DNA of 64,000 nt from Aegilops tauschii subsp. strangulata. Lineage: Eukaryota; Streptophyta; Magnoliopsida; Poales; Poaceae. Below the pieces are notes generated by a model. That model worked only from the letters and a program-made list of their open reading frames with translations. It was not told where the DNA came from and made no database searches. Location: assembly GCF_002575655.3 (NCBI RefSeq), contig NC_053040.3, forward strand, positions 157,481,148-157,545,147. Direction: 5' to 3'. This document shows positions 24,420 to 35,103 of this stretch, one piece after another; positions within the stretch are counted from its first letter, which is position 1; every line of letters starts with the position of its first letter. The translations under genes were made by a program, and so were the position numbers.

Positions 24420-27400
24420 TGTAACACCCTGAGAATCATGCTACAGTAACCCCCTGTGATTAAGCTAATCATGTTGCTAAACAGGGCTTGATCACATTTG
24501 AATCACCTTCCTTTCAAACTCCTAGCTCAAACTTCAAATATAATTAAAGTGAAAAATAAAAGTTTTCAAAAATTCAAACAAAAATGTTCAGTGGGTGCTA
24601 AATAATACACTGGTAATTATGGTGGAGAAAACACATTTTTATAAAATGTCTAAATACTTTTAAATGAAATAAAACAGAAAAGGGAATAAGCAAATAAAGA
24701 GAAAACAGAAAACAGAACCCAGGCAGAGAAAAAGAAAAAAAAGGGGAAAAAGGCCCGCTTCCCCCCCACTGCCCCCCGGCCCAAACTGGGCCGCAGCCGC
24801 GCCCCCGGCCCAGCCCACCTCCTCCCTCGCCCCTTCCCTGTTCCCCCGACCGGGTCGGAACAGGGGCGCGCTGCCGCCCGACCCCCTCGCCGGCACCGAC
24901 GCCGGAGGGGATAAGGTCGCCAGCTCCCCCGCCTCCTCGGGCCTCCCTCCCACTCACCCCGCTCTCCCTCTCGGCCCCCGCGCCTCCCTCTTCCCTCCCC
25001 CAGATCCGCGCCGCTCTCCTCTGCCCCACGCCCGACGCGCTCGCTGCCGTTCCCGTCGTTCACGCGGCCACCGTGCCCCACTCGCCACCTCGCCGTGTCG
25101 TACGATGTTGCCGCCCTCGACTACACCCCCTCCGCCTCTCCGTCGAAGCTCGGAGCCACTACAACGACCTCTCCGAGCTCGCCTTCATCTTCGGACGCCA
25201 GCGACCCCCTTCTTCCCCGGCGACGACCTGCTGCTACTAAGCCACCCACGGGCCTTTCTTGTGCCACGCGGTGAGCTCCTCTACCTCCTCCCCCACTCCG
25301 CTAGCTCGCCCACGCTCCCTAGCTTTTCCCCCACGCGCGCCCGAACGCCGCGCCGCGGAGCTCGCCGCCGGCGGGTCTCCGGTGACCAAATGGTCACGGG
25401 CTCAAGCCCGTTGCACTCCCCGCCGTTTGTAGATGCCCCCCAGCCCCTCCGCTTTCTCGTTAGCTCGCCGTAGATATGTTTCCGTCGGGCACCCGTAGCT
25501 CCTCGCCGCCGGCGAGTTCGTAGCGCTCGTCTCCGGCCGTTCCAGCCCCTCCGACCACCGCCGTTGGACGCGCGACGTCGAGCCGCGTCGAACGCGCCCA
25601 GCCACGCCCCCGGAGACCCCCTGTACGTGAAACCCGTACCCCTCCCGAGCCGCGCCGCCGTGCGTCTGGTCGCCGGCGTTGCTCCGGCGCCGGCCGCCGA
25701 CGTGGCACACCTGGGGCCACCCCCTGGGTCACTGCCAGTGGCCCCCACGGGCCCCAGTTGACTGGGTTGACCCAGTCAACTGCTGACTGGGCAGGCCCAG
25801 TCACTGACATGCGGGCCCCGCCGCAAAATTTAAAAAAAAAGAAAAGAAAAAGAAAATGTTTTATAAATAAAAATAATTAGTTTAAATAATCTCTCACTGA
25901 CAGGTGGGCCCATTAGTTAATTAACTAAAAGTTAATTAGTTTAATCCTCTGTTAACCCACTGTCTATGACAGGTGGGTCCCCCGTGTCAGTTTGACCAGT
26001 CAACCCGGACTGTTGACCGCTGACGTCACTCATATGTCATGCTGACGTCATATCCCTTTTTCTGTTAATTAAATAATTCCAGAAATTCAAATAAACTTTG
26101 AAAATTCATATCTTTTAAACCGTAACTCGGATGAAAATGTTTTCTATATGAAAGTTGCTCAGCACGACGAGACGAATCCGAATACGCAGTCCGTTCGTCC
26201 ACCACACCTCCCTAACCTATCGAACTAGCAACTTTCCCCCTCCGGTCCGTCTGTCCGAAAACGTGAAACATCGGGAATACCTCCCGGATGTTCCCCCCCT
26301 TCACCGGTACCACCTACTGTCGCGTTAGGACACCCCTAGCACCGCTCACTGTCATGTCACGCATCGTCATGCTTATGGTTGCATTGTATTTACTGTTTCT
26401 TCCCCCTCTTCTCTCCGGTAGACTACGAGACCGACACTGCTGCTGCCCAGTTCGACTACGGAGTCGACGACCCCTCCTACTTGCCAGAGCAACCAGGCAA
26501 GCCCCCCCTTGATCACCAGATATCGCCTACTCTCCTCTATACTGCTTGCATTAGAGTAGTGTAGCATGTTACTGCTTTTCGATATCCTATTCTGATGCAT
26601 AGCCTATCCTTGCTACTACTGTTGATACCTTTACCTGCAATCCTACATGCTTAGTATAGGATGCTAGATTTCCATCAGTGGCCCTACATTCTTGTCCGTC
26701 TGCTGTGCTACACTATCGGGCCGTGATCACCTGGGCGGTGATCGCGGGTATATACTTATATACTATATACATGACACATGTGATGACTAAAGTCGGGTCG
26801 GCTCGTAGGAGTACCCGCAAGTGGATCTTTGTGGCGGAGAGACAGGGCAGGTTGAGACCGCCTAGGTAAGAGGTGGGCCTGGCCCTGGTCGGCGTTCGCG
26901 GATACTTAACACGCTTAACGAGATCTTGGTATTTGATCTGAGTCTGGCCATTTGGTCTATACGCACTAGCCATCTACGCGGGAGTAGTTATGGGTATCCC
27001 GGCGTCGTGGTATCAGCCGAAGCCTTCGTGACGTCAGCGACTGAGTGGCGCGCGCCGTGTTGGACCGCTTTGACGTAACCGCCGTGATCGTGTGGGTTGC
27101 TAGGTCTGCTCGCGGCCGCGTTCGCAACGTGCAGGTGTGCATAGGGCGATGGGCCCAGACCCCTGCGCGCTTAGGATTAGACCGGCGTGCTGACCGCTCT
27201 GTTGTGCTTAGGTGGGGCTGCGACGCGTTGATCTTACGAGGCCGGGCATGACCCAGAAAAGTGTGTCCGGCCAATTGGGATCGAGCGTGTTGGGTTATGT
27301 GGTGCACCCCTGCAGGGAAGTTTATCTATTCGAATAGCCGTGTCCCTCGGTAAAAGGACGACCCGGAGTTGTACCTTGAGCTTATGACAACTAGAACTGG

Positions 27401-28157
27401 ATACTGAATAAAATACACCCTTCCAAGTGCCAGATACAACCCGGTGATCGCTCTCTAACAGGGCGACGAGGAGGGGATTGCCGGGTAGGATTATGCTATG
27501 CGATGCTACTTGGAGGACTTCACTCTATTCTCTTCTATATGCTGCAAGATGGAGATGACCAGAAGCGTAGTCTTCGACAGGACTAGCTATCCCCCTTTTA
27601 ATTCTGGCATTCTGCAGTTCAGTCCACTGATATGCCCCTTTACACATATACCCATGCATATGTAGTGTAGCTCCTTGCTTGCGAGTACTTTGGATGAGTA
27701 CTCACGGTTGCTTCTCTCCCTCTTTTTCCCCCTTTCCTTTCTATCTGGTTGTCGCAACCAGATGTTGGAGCCCAGGAGCCAGACGCCACCGTCGACGACG
27801 ACTCCCACGGCACTGGAGGTGCCTACTACTACGTGCAGGCCGCTGACGACGACCAGGAGTAGTTAGGAGGTCCCAGGCAGGAGGCCTTGCCTCTTCGATC
27901 GTTGCTACTTTTGTGCTAGCCTTCTTAAGGCAAAACTTATTTAACTTATGTCTGTACTCAGATATTGTTGCTTCCGCTGACTCGTCTGTGATCGAGCACT
28001 TGTATTCGAGCCCTCGAGGCCCCTGGCTTGTATTATGATGCTTGTATGACTTATTTATGTTTTAGAGTTGTGTTGTGATATCTTCCCGTGAGTCCCTGAT
28101 CTTGGTCGTACACATTTGCGTGCATGATTAGTGTACGGTCAAATCGGGGGCGTCACA
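24420..28157 (+). repeat. Gypsy 3' LTR
   Basis: This LTR of 3738 bp is nearly identical to the 5' LTR at 14831-18574 and ends GCGTCACA immediately before the target duplication AGGAG. Confidence 0.95.
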
Positions 28158-28406
28158 AGGAGCAGCATGAAAGGATCGCGGATTGCCAGAACTTTGTCAG
28201 ATTCCACAATGCTGTCAAGATTAGGACTACGCAAATTTAAGGGAAGCAATAAGAACATCGGGTAACAGATTTCATCTACTACCCGCACAAATAATTTTCA
28301 GTAATAGAACTCATCTACTACCTAATTATATTGTGCAACACCCATACATCTTCATGTATTCTAGATCGCAATCTGCATCTACGCATAGCACGGCTCATGA
28401 TGCCAC
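28158..28406 (-). mobile_element. Copia internal segment beside its 5' LTR, with primer site
   Basis: This is the remaining part of the copia interior to the right of the gypsy insertion; it starts with the AGGAG duplication. On the minus strand, next to the LTR, TGGCATCATGAGCC (28405 to 28392) is a slightly altered version of the tRNA-Met primer site TGGTATCAGAGCC. It is followed by GTGCTATGCGTAGATG, as in Angela-type elements. Confidence 0.75.
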
Positions 28407-30584
28407 TATAGGGTAATGCGGCAGAAAACAAAAAAATTCCGACCTACGCACCATCCCAGGACCACTATGGAGACTGCATACATGGTTTGATCTTTTTCGT
28501 TACTGACTTGTAGCGCAGCGGAAGTAGAGTCGATGACGAACGGCGGTGCAGATCCCCGCAGCTAGGATTTACAACCTCCCAACCACGAGGATGTATACCC
28601 TCATGCGCCCCACGGACAGCCCTCCGGGAGGCGGTCGGACAGTCCCTCGGACGGTGTCGCGGACAGCCCTTCGGGAGGACCCTCAAAACTCGGACGGTCA
28701 CTCGGACAGCCCTTCGGGAGGATTCACAGAACTCGGATCGTCACTTGGACAGCCCTTCGGGAGGCACTCTCAAAACAGCCCCTCGGGCAAAAGGATCGAA
28801 ACTACGACCTCTCTACAGGGTTGCACACATACGGTGTCATCTATCCGGCAGGGCTTCGCCGTCCAGAACTAGTTCCTGCCGGAACCCAGACAGCCTTTCG
28901 GCTCTACGAAACTATTTCGCTGGGAGGGAGAGAGAAGCCAGATCATGCATGGCACTTGTATGTGAGAAAGAGTGAGTGTGGAGGGCTGCCCCTCCACCTC
29001 TATTTATAGGAAATCCCAAGGGGTAGGGTAGTTTAACACAAAAACCCAAAATGCACATGAATGAAGTCCTTCCTCAAGGGCATAAGAGTGAAACCAAGGA
29101 ACAAGAGGGGCTCCAAGGTGGAGCCCCAAGTGTGGCCGGCCACACCCCTTGGGGGGCCCCATGAGGGCCTCCCAATCCATCCATGTCATCCCTAGATCTT
29201 TTGGGCAAAGCCCCAAAAGGTGGCTTTCCATAAAATATCCCAAAAAACACTTTCACTATTTACGACGACATTTTTCAGCGTCCGTTCGAACTGAAAATAT
29301 TTATGTGGGCTTAGAACATTTCCAGTACCCACCATAATAATTTTCAACGCGTTCTGGAACAATTCCAGTTTAGTGATTTTCATCTGCGAAAAGCATCTGA
29401 ACCGGTTCCTGCAGCTCCGTAACATTTTCAGTTTTTATTTCTGAAAATTCCAAAAAGTTTTCAGAATGATTCTGGCACCCTCCAAGAATTATCAGGCATG
29501 TGCCGAAACCATTTTGACTTAATGGCATACCCCGAAACAACTATTTCGGTTTCACCGAAACTCATCCGGTGACCTATCTCTGCGGAGCTTTTCCGCTGTC
29601 CGAAACTTTTCGGTGTCCGAAACTTTTTCGATGATTTTCTTTCAGACTCCCTGTCTAGTATTCAGCAGATAGATGACCCTTAAGCGTGTGACCCTATAGG
29701 TTCGGTGAAGTATAGACATGACTCGGAATCCCTTCCGATCAATGATCAACATCGGAGTCGTGGACACCCATATTGACCCCTATACCCACACGAATGAATA
29801 TTCGAGTGAACCTCCAGTTGCAGTGAGCTATTCCTGTTGCTTCGCGATATGTCACAAACACCCGAGGTGAGATTTGTTGCATCCCCGTGGACGAACAATT
29901 TGTCCACCATGCAAGTTACCTCGTTACCGGTTTTGTTCTCTTTTCTCGTTTCCGTGTTCCGGCATCCCAGTGATCAAATCACACTGTGTCTGGCCAGACG
30001 ATGATGGATACCATAATACTAAGAGGGCCCGAGAATATCTCTCAATCGTCGGAGGAGCAAATCCCAATCTTGAGCTATCAAGTTACTTGACACACTTTTC
30101 CATGAACCCGTAAGCCGCCGTAATAGCCACCCATTTACGGATGACGTTTAACAAACCCCAAAGTTCATGAAGCAAGCATGAAGAAACTCGATTCTCTCAT
30201 GGTCTAAGGAATCATGCAAACGTTAACCATCTCTGTGTTATGCACCATTAACTTGTGACGAATGAATCTCTTAGCATAACATCAATCCGGGTCGATTCAA
30301 CACAAATGTTTTCTTAACATTGTGCCCTCAAAATTGCTGGCATAGACATGCCCATGATCAGGAAAACAGAACCATCATGCAACACTTGAGCTAGTCTTAG
30401 AAGCCAGACTAGGAATACTTCTTACCGTTTATTATTCCACACGTGCATATGAGTCTTCCTCCGAGCCTTGTGGATATTGCAGACTCGAGAATCATTGCAG
30501 TTATAGCATGGAACATAAACATAATTATGAACTCAGAGATAAATAATATCATTTATTATTGCCTCTAGGGCATATCTCCTACAT
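28407..30584 (-). repeat. Copia LTR (5' LTR in element sense)
   Basis: This LTR of 2178 bp pairs with 7592-9762. It is followed by TCTCT (30585-30589), the right target duplication. Its first bases TATAGGG differ from TGTAGGG in the partner, so one terminal base has mutated. Confidence 0.9.
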
Positions 30585-30589
30585 CTCTT

Positions 30590-31042
30590 TGGAATTTCGT
30601 TTCCGTTAAATTGTATGCACTATCCATACGGTTGCCTTGGCCATTATTCATCGTTTCATTCATGCAGCAATCTTCTAGCATATCTGTTTTTTTTCAATTG
30701 CTTGTATGAATTGGCGCCTACGAAGTAGGCCACCAAGGCAATTGGATTAAGCTATTTGCTCTTCTTCGTTGTGTTCCTGCTCTTACTAACTCCTATCATG
30801 TATTATCGGTTTAGTTATCGAAATGCATGTCCAGTGGATGTCTTTTGTGGTATTATAAAGCACTGAACATACTGCTACCTTATCATCCAATGTCGAATTG
30901 AACTCCATCATGTTTTGCTTCTATCACAGTTGAATGTTTGTTCTCTCCTTTTTTGATATACTATATAAGCCCGTACGTTAAACCCTGAATTCCTAATGAC
31001 TTAGTATTACATGCTTCCCCAAAACGTTCGGACCGGCACCCT
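30590..31042 (+). other. Helitron 3' region, unit 1
   Basis: This is the continuation of the Helitron after the copia insertion and matches 42934 to about 43388 in unit 2. It is AT-rich with no recognisable coding. Confidence 0.6.
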
Positions 31043-31068
31043 CGCGCCAAGGCACGCTCCTGATCTAG
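31043..31068 (+). promoter_or_regulatory. Helitron 3' terminus: hairpin plus CTAG
   Basis: CGCGCCAAGGCACG can form a short GC hairpin. It is followed by CTCCTGAT and CTAG at 31065-31068, then host T. In unit 2 the hairpin is perfect (GCGCCAAGGCGC) but the end reads TTAG. Confidence 0.75.
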
Positions 31069-31211
31069 TAGACTACATACGCAGCAAAATCAGTGAATCT
31101 ACACATTAAAATATGTCTATATACATCCTTATGTAGTTCATATTGAAATCTCTAAATAAACTTATATTATTTTTAATGTAAAAGGGCTTATATTTAGAAA
31201 CAGAGAAAGTA
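31069..31211 (+). mobile_element. Stowaway-type MITE, right part (split by Helitron)
   Basis: The MITE interior (GACTACATACG, AAAATATGTCTATATACATC) and its right inverted arm (CATATTGAAATCTCTAAATA, CTTATATTTAGAAACAGAGA) face the left arm at 1424-1465. A short extra stretch (about 31158-31182) interrupts the arm. Confidence 0.75.
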
Positions 31212-31476
31212 ATTAGTCTTCTTTTTTTTCCTTCATTTGTGGTAGGAGGATACTTGTCCGTTACGGTGTTCGTCGCAAATGGGTCACGGCCCCGCAGCCT
31301 GCGGAGGTGGGTACAGTATCAGCCCGACCCGCAGATGGCCTGTCGACCAACCCATCCCCGTCGCCTGTCCTACAAAACCCTAGCCTCTCCCTCCTCGCCG
31401 CCTCCTTCAACCGCCTCCTCTCATCTCACGGAAACAAATAGGGGAAAACCAACCAGAGAGCTTCGCCCAGCGCGCG
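31212..31476 (+). promoter_or_regulatory. Native upstream region and 5' leader of NUG2, unit 1
   Basis: This stretch holds the uninterrupted sequence GGGTCACGGCCCCGCAGCCT through CCTACAAAACCCTAG and a CT-rich leader up to the ATG at 31477. In unit 2 the same stretch is split by a solo LTR, a TIR element and a composite insertion. AAAACCCTAG resembles the telo-box (AAACCCTA) found in promoters of plant ribosome-biogenesis genes; the regulatory role is inferred. Confidence 0.6.
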
Positions 31477-33703
31477 ATGGGGAAGAAGAAGGAGCGGTCA
31501 GTGAATGTGTCGGGCAAGCCCCGTCACTCTCTCGACGTCAACCGCCCCAATGACAAGAAGGGTGCTGGCGGCGACGGCGGCGCCGGCGGGAGCCGGTCCG
31601 CGGCCACGGTGCGGCGGCTCAAGATGTACAAACTAAGGTCAGTGAGGGACCGCGGTGGGAAGATCGTCAAGCACGATCTCCAGTCCAAGGAGCTCCCCAA
31701 CACCTGCATCGAGCCTGACCGCCGGTGGTTCGGTGAGCAAATCCCCCTACCTCTCTGTTTGTTTTTCTAGTTGCGCACTTGATCGATGCCCTTAAGATAC
31801 GAGGGCAGGTAATTACGTTGCTGTTGATTTGGATCAAGTAGGGATGTGTACACTTTTAGGAGCACTCGGGAGCTTGATAGATGCACGAGGAGAGCAGAGA
31901 AGATGTTATGGTTTCATTTTTGTATCCAGTTAGTAGTGTAGCAATTACCATGCCTAAAGCTCTTTTGCTGATTAGAGCCTGTCTGAGTACTGATTGGCTC
32001 AAGTAATTGCTAAGACACAGTATATATAGTGAACTTGGTGGGTGATACATTAGATCGTCTACATAACAGTTGGTTAAATCAAACTTTGTTATGTTGTATG
32101 CTGGATTGAATTTGTTATACTGTCACAGGATGTGCAGTGCAGATGATTGACGATTAAATTTGTATACGAATTTATTCCATTATAAGCCTGGTGGTGTAAC
32201 AGTGAATGATGATTGTATTATTCTGCCTCTTGGTTATCACAGGAAATACACGAGTTATCAATCAGAAAGAACTTGAATATTTCAGGCAAGAACTCCAGGC
32301 ACGGCTTACAAATAACTACAGTGTGTTACTAAAATCTAAACATCTGCCACTATTGCTTCTGCAGGATCATCAGAAGGTAAACACTTATGTATACTTCTAC
32401 CATCCTGATCATTGATTTTGCACGTGCAGCTCATGGAGTATTAGTGTATGTGACTGTCACTATTTTGCTGAAACTAGTGTTTAACTTAATTACTTGTACT
32501 CCTGGGCTCAATTTTATTTTTGGTTAAATAGCTTGGAACCTTCCACATTATTGTGAAGTATCATATTGTATGCTACCCCGCGGGAAGTCTAATCGGATCA
32601 ATCGGTGGTTCCGTAATGAGTAGTCGAATACACATTGAGGGGGCCTTGCCTCCTCCTTCCTTATGATTTTTCTACTCACATATGTTCGTTCATGTTGATT
32701 TTACAGCAAGCTCGTGCACATCTTCTTGACACTGAGCTTTTTGAGCATGCCTTTGGACCAAAGGGCAAGCGTAAACGACCACAACTATCCAGTCTCGATT
32801 ATGAATCTCTAATAAAGAAAGCTGATGATTCTCAAGGTACGAGTCAGAGCAATTAGCTTTAAGATTGGTCTCCAGTTCTGGAGCTAGATCCGAATATGCC
32901 ATTCAACTTTGCATGCATATTACAAAGAAATCTGGCCTACTGGCTGTTCATCTGCTACTGTATATGACAAAGAATAAGTGTGTCAGTCTTAAGAAGTTCC
33001 ATAATTTTCTAAAGTAATATTTAATTGCATGAAGTTGCATCTATTATTTGTCAAGGATAGCTGTGTATCTTGGTAAACTTTTATTTTGTGCTTTTTAGAT
33101 GCGTTTGAGTAAAAACATGCTTCATCAAAGTTGCCAAAGGATGAAGAGGAAGATGGCTTAAGGGATCTAGTCAGGCATAATATGTTTGAGAAGGGACAAA
33201 GCAAAAGAATTTGGGGTGAACTTTATAAAGTTCTAGACTCTTCAGATGTTGTTGTGCAGGTCAGTGTTACACAATGTGGTGACCCCATCAGAGTTACTCT
33301 TTACTATGTAATCAATAGAATTTCTGTGCATGTAGATATTGCTTTAAATTAGTATCCGTATATATTGATTGCTTAAACTTTTATTTCTTCCACAGGTGTT
33401 GGATGCCAGGGATCCAATGGGCACGAGATGCTACCATCTGGAGAAACATCTGAAGGAGAATGCCAAGCACAAACACCTGGTATTCTTACTAAATAAGGTA
33501 TCATTTTAAGTTGTGCTCTTAGTGCAAATGTTGATTGTTTACCTGTTGCAATGCATTACAACACAATGATGATTGGGCACATTTCATTTGTTGTTCAATG
33601 TGATCTAATACCTGCTTGGGCAACAAAAGGGTGGTTGCGTACTCTATTGAGGGACTATCCCACCCTACCGTTCCATGCAAGCATCAACAAGTCATTTGGA
33701 AAA
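31477..33703 (+). pseudogene. NUG2: Nuclear/nucleolar GTPase 2 (NUG2/NOG2) pseudogene, truncated
   Basis: Six exons match the unit 2 gene: 31477-31732, 32243-32376, 32707-32836, 33099-33259, 33396-33497 and 33599-33703. The start [20 protein letters not shown] is typical of the plant protein needed for pre-60S ribosome maturation. Three lesions are visible. Exon 4 has a TAA at 33110-33112 (unit 2 has GAA) after 177 codons. The acceptor before exon 6 reads AA instead of AG (33597-33598). Everything after exon 6, including the P-loop, is missing because CACTA sequence follows from 33704. Intron 2 also carries about 90 bases (32571-32662) absent from unit 2. It keeps the original upstream DNA. 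Confidence 0.92.
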
Positions 33704-33713
33704 GTAAATGAAA

Positions 33714-34631
33714 AAAGCTGGACGCTTTGGCGTTGGGTTCATTGACCCAAATACCGTTAATGAAAAGATATGGGAACGTCATGGAAAAGAAACATAGTAA
33801 AACTTGCTAAAGTTTTTGGTGGATCAAAATACCGAACCAGAAATACTGTTTTCTTACATCTACGGGTGAGTGTTACTATATATATTGTAATACAAATTCT
33901 ATTTATGCTTACTAGATGTTAGTAAGTGTAGTTGATGAGTTATATATGCACATGCCCGCTTAATTATACAAACGTGTGCGCATGCATGCAGTTGTCATTG
34001 GATCTTGCTAGTCATTGAACTTGACGAGGGAAAAGCTACATTATTGGACTCAATAAAGGAAACAAAATAAATATACTACTTGAACGTTATTGGGATGCTC
34101 GACAGGTAATTTCAATCATTATCGCACTATATGTCGGCCTCGATCTTTAGTTCATTTCCTTATATCAGCTAATTAATAACTCCTCCATTCATTTTCTTTG
34201 CCGGCACTAGCTAGCTATGTATGCGCATCTCTCTTTAATTCTACTTCGATCACAATACCATTATCATGCTTGATTAATTATTATCTGATTAATTCTATTC
34301 TCGTAAAGTGCATGAGGCAGGCGCAGGGGACTAATTTATGTGGCTACGTAGTTTGCGAGAACATTCGCATGAAGACGTCCGAAAGGAAGCTAGCGGACAA
34401 AAACTTTCAGGTACGTTTGCCAGAACACAATTCACAAACCTTTTTTCATGATCTAATACATATACACACAACTAATATATCCATATTGATCTCCTTTTTT
34501 TAATAAAGTTGCTCCAGATGCGCGATCAGCTCCTAGAAGATGACCGCATGAAAGCACTTCAAGAGGAAATAGTGGAATTTTTCCTCGAGCAGGTCATAGA
34601 TCCCAATGGAGAATACTATTACCCGCTGTAA
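33714..34631 (+). pseudogene. CACTA-encoded Ulp1-like cysteine protease C-terminal exons
   Basis: Exon fragments read GRFGVGFIDPNTVNEKIWER (from about 33720), HWILLVIELDEGKATLLDS (about 33998-34054), GTNLCGYVVCENIR (about 34329-34370) and LLQMRDQLLEDDRM to a final YYYPL stop at 34629-34631. The His (HW), Asp and Cys (LCGY) arrangement is that of the Ulp1/SENP-like protease domain found in plant CACTA second proteins. In-frame stops (TAG TAA near 33795 and TAA near 34067) show it is dead. Introns have recognisable GT/AG ends. Confidence 0.78.
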
Positions 34632-34717
34632 TGCCTGCATTGTAATGGTCTGCAAATTGTAGGAGAAATTTTATGTACCAAGTTGCATGTGAATGCATGC
34701 ATGGTCGAATTCGATGA

Positions 34718-34783
34718 TGTGATATATATATATATTTGATCGGTTCTATGAGAAATTCTATATATATATATATATATATATTA
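34718..34783. repeat. TA dinucleotide microsatellite
   Basis: Two TA runs (about 34721-34736 and 34759-34781) lie in the AT-rich part of the CACTA fragment between the last exon and the subterminal repeats. Confidence 0.85.
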
Positions 34784-34894
34784 TGCATAACGTGTACAGT
34801 AGGTAGTACCGTCAAATATGTTTGAAATGAAAAATAATTAATTGAAAAATAATTAAACATAATTCATAAAACAAAAAATTAAATGGAAAACTAA

Positions 34895-35103
34895 TAACCA
34901 TTTAGTCCCAGTTGGTGTTACCAACCGGGACTAAACTTCCCCCAGCCCACGGCGCGGCCTCGTGCCACGTGGCTGGCCTTTAGTGTCGGTTCGTGCTGAA
35001 CCGGGACTAAAGGGGGGCTTTAGTCGCAACACTTTAGTGCCGGTTCTGGAAACGACACTAAAGGCCCTTACGAACCGGGATTATAGCTCGATCTGCACTA
35101 GTG
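34895..35103 (+). repeat. CACTA subterminal repeats and right TIR
   Basis: Direct and inverted copies of the motif ACCGGGACTAAA / TTTAGTCCCGGT-like sequence are arranged up to the terminus CACTAGTG at 35096-35103. Such arrays are the transposase binding sites of Caspar-type CACTA elements. Confidence 0.88.

Larger units (their letters stand above)
14831..28157 (+). mobile_element. Complete Ty3/gypsy LTR retrotransposon (chromovirus, Tekay/Del-like), nested in the copia element
   Basis: The LTRs (14831-18574 and 24420-28157) begin TGTAACACCC and end GCGTCACA. They are flanked by a perfect 5-bp duplication AGGAG (14826-14830, 28158-28162). Inside are a tRNA-Met type primer site, an extra ORF of unknown role, a gag-pol polyprotein with protease, reverse transcriptase, RNase H, integrase and a chromodomain-like tail, then a conserved hairpin and polypurine tract. 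By eye the LTRs differ at only about 15 to 20 substitutions plus a few homopolymer indels, mostly CpG transitions, so the insertion is recent. A single in-frame stop precedes the chromodomain. Clade assignment rests on gag-pol order, the C-terminal chromodomain and long LTRs. Confidence 0.95.
7592..30584 (-). mobile_element. Copia-type LTR retrotransposon (Angela/WIS/BARE-like), probably non-autonomous, host to a gypsy insertion
   Basis: Two direct LTRs (7592-9762 and 28407-30584) are flanked by a perfect 5-bp target duplication TCTCT (7587-7591 and 30585-30589). Read on the minus strand the LTR starts TGTAGGAGATATGCCCTAGA, the known start of Angela/WIS/BARE LTRs, preceded by their purine tract GCAAGTGGGAG. 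The unoccupied site is visible in unit 2 near 42930-42945 (GATTCTCTTTGG). Interior sequence is split by the gypsy element 14831-28157. No gag or pol frame survives, so it is either heavily decayed or a LARD-like derivative moved by an autonomous relative. The LTRs differ at many positions, so it is older than the gypsy insertion it contains. Confidence 0.88.
1466..31068 (+). mobile_element. Non-autonomous Helitron-like element with captured gene fragments, unit 1
   Basis: The element begins with TC (TCCAGAAACAAGAAACC at 1466). It ends with a short GC hairpin (GCGCCAAGGCACG, about 31044-31056) followed about 8 nt later by CTAG at 31065-31068. The host bases are A on the left and T on the right, the standard Helitron A/T target. 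The flanks are the two halves of one Stowaway MITE. Excluding the copia insertion 7592-30589 it is about 6.6 kb. It carries no Rep/helicase coding; instead it holds plus-strand exon fragments with introns from an ABC transporter G gene and an unidentified gene, plus a TATA/GC-rich leader, as expected of gene-capturing grass Helitrons. The boundaries are seen in the sequence; the class is inferred from its structure. Confidence 0.78.
1..33703 (+). repeat. Segmental duplication unit 1 (left copy; start outside window)
   Basis: Positions 1 to 7591 plus 30585 to 33703 align by eye, block for block and in the same orientation, with about 35547 to 43644 plus 58484 to 63576. Shared blocks are a LINE tail, a Stowaway arm, a Helitron-like element with ABCG exons and an unknown exon, the other Stowaway arm and the NUG2 gene. 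Base 1 corresponds to about base 35547, so the unit starts upstream of the window. Differences are private substitutions, deletions of about 1 kb (one in each unit at different places) and private transposon insertions. It ends abruptly in the intron after NUG2 exon 6, where CACTA sequence follows. Confidence 0.9.
33704..35103 (+). mobile_element. CACTA (En/Spm) transposon, 3' end fragment
   Basis: The fragment contains protease-like exons (33714-34631), an AT-rich stretch, and then subterminal repeats of the Triticeae type (GGGACTAAA, TTTAGTGCCGGTTC, CGAACCGGGA; 34895-35090). It ends ATCTGCACTAGTG at 35103, the inverse of the CACTAGTGCAGAT terminus. The left end is missing: coding sequence begins directly at the broken NUG2 intron. 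To the right it sits within the LINE reverse transcriptase (SLYADD). Confidence 0.88.
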
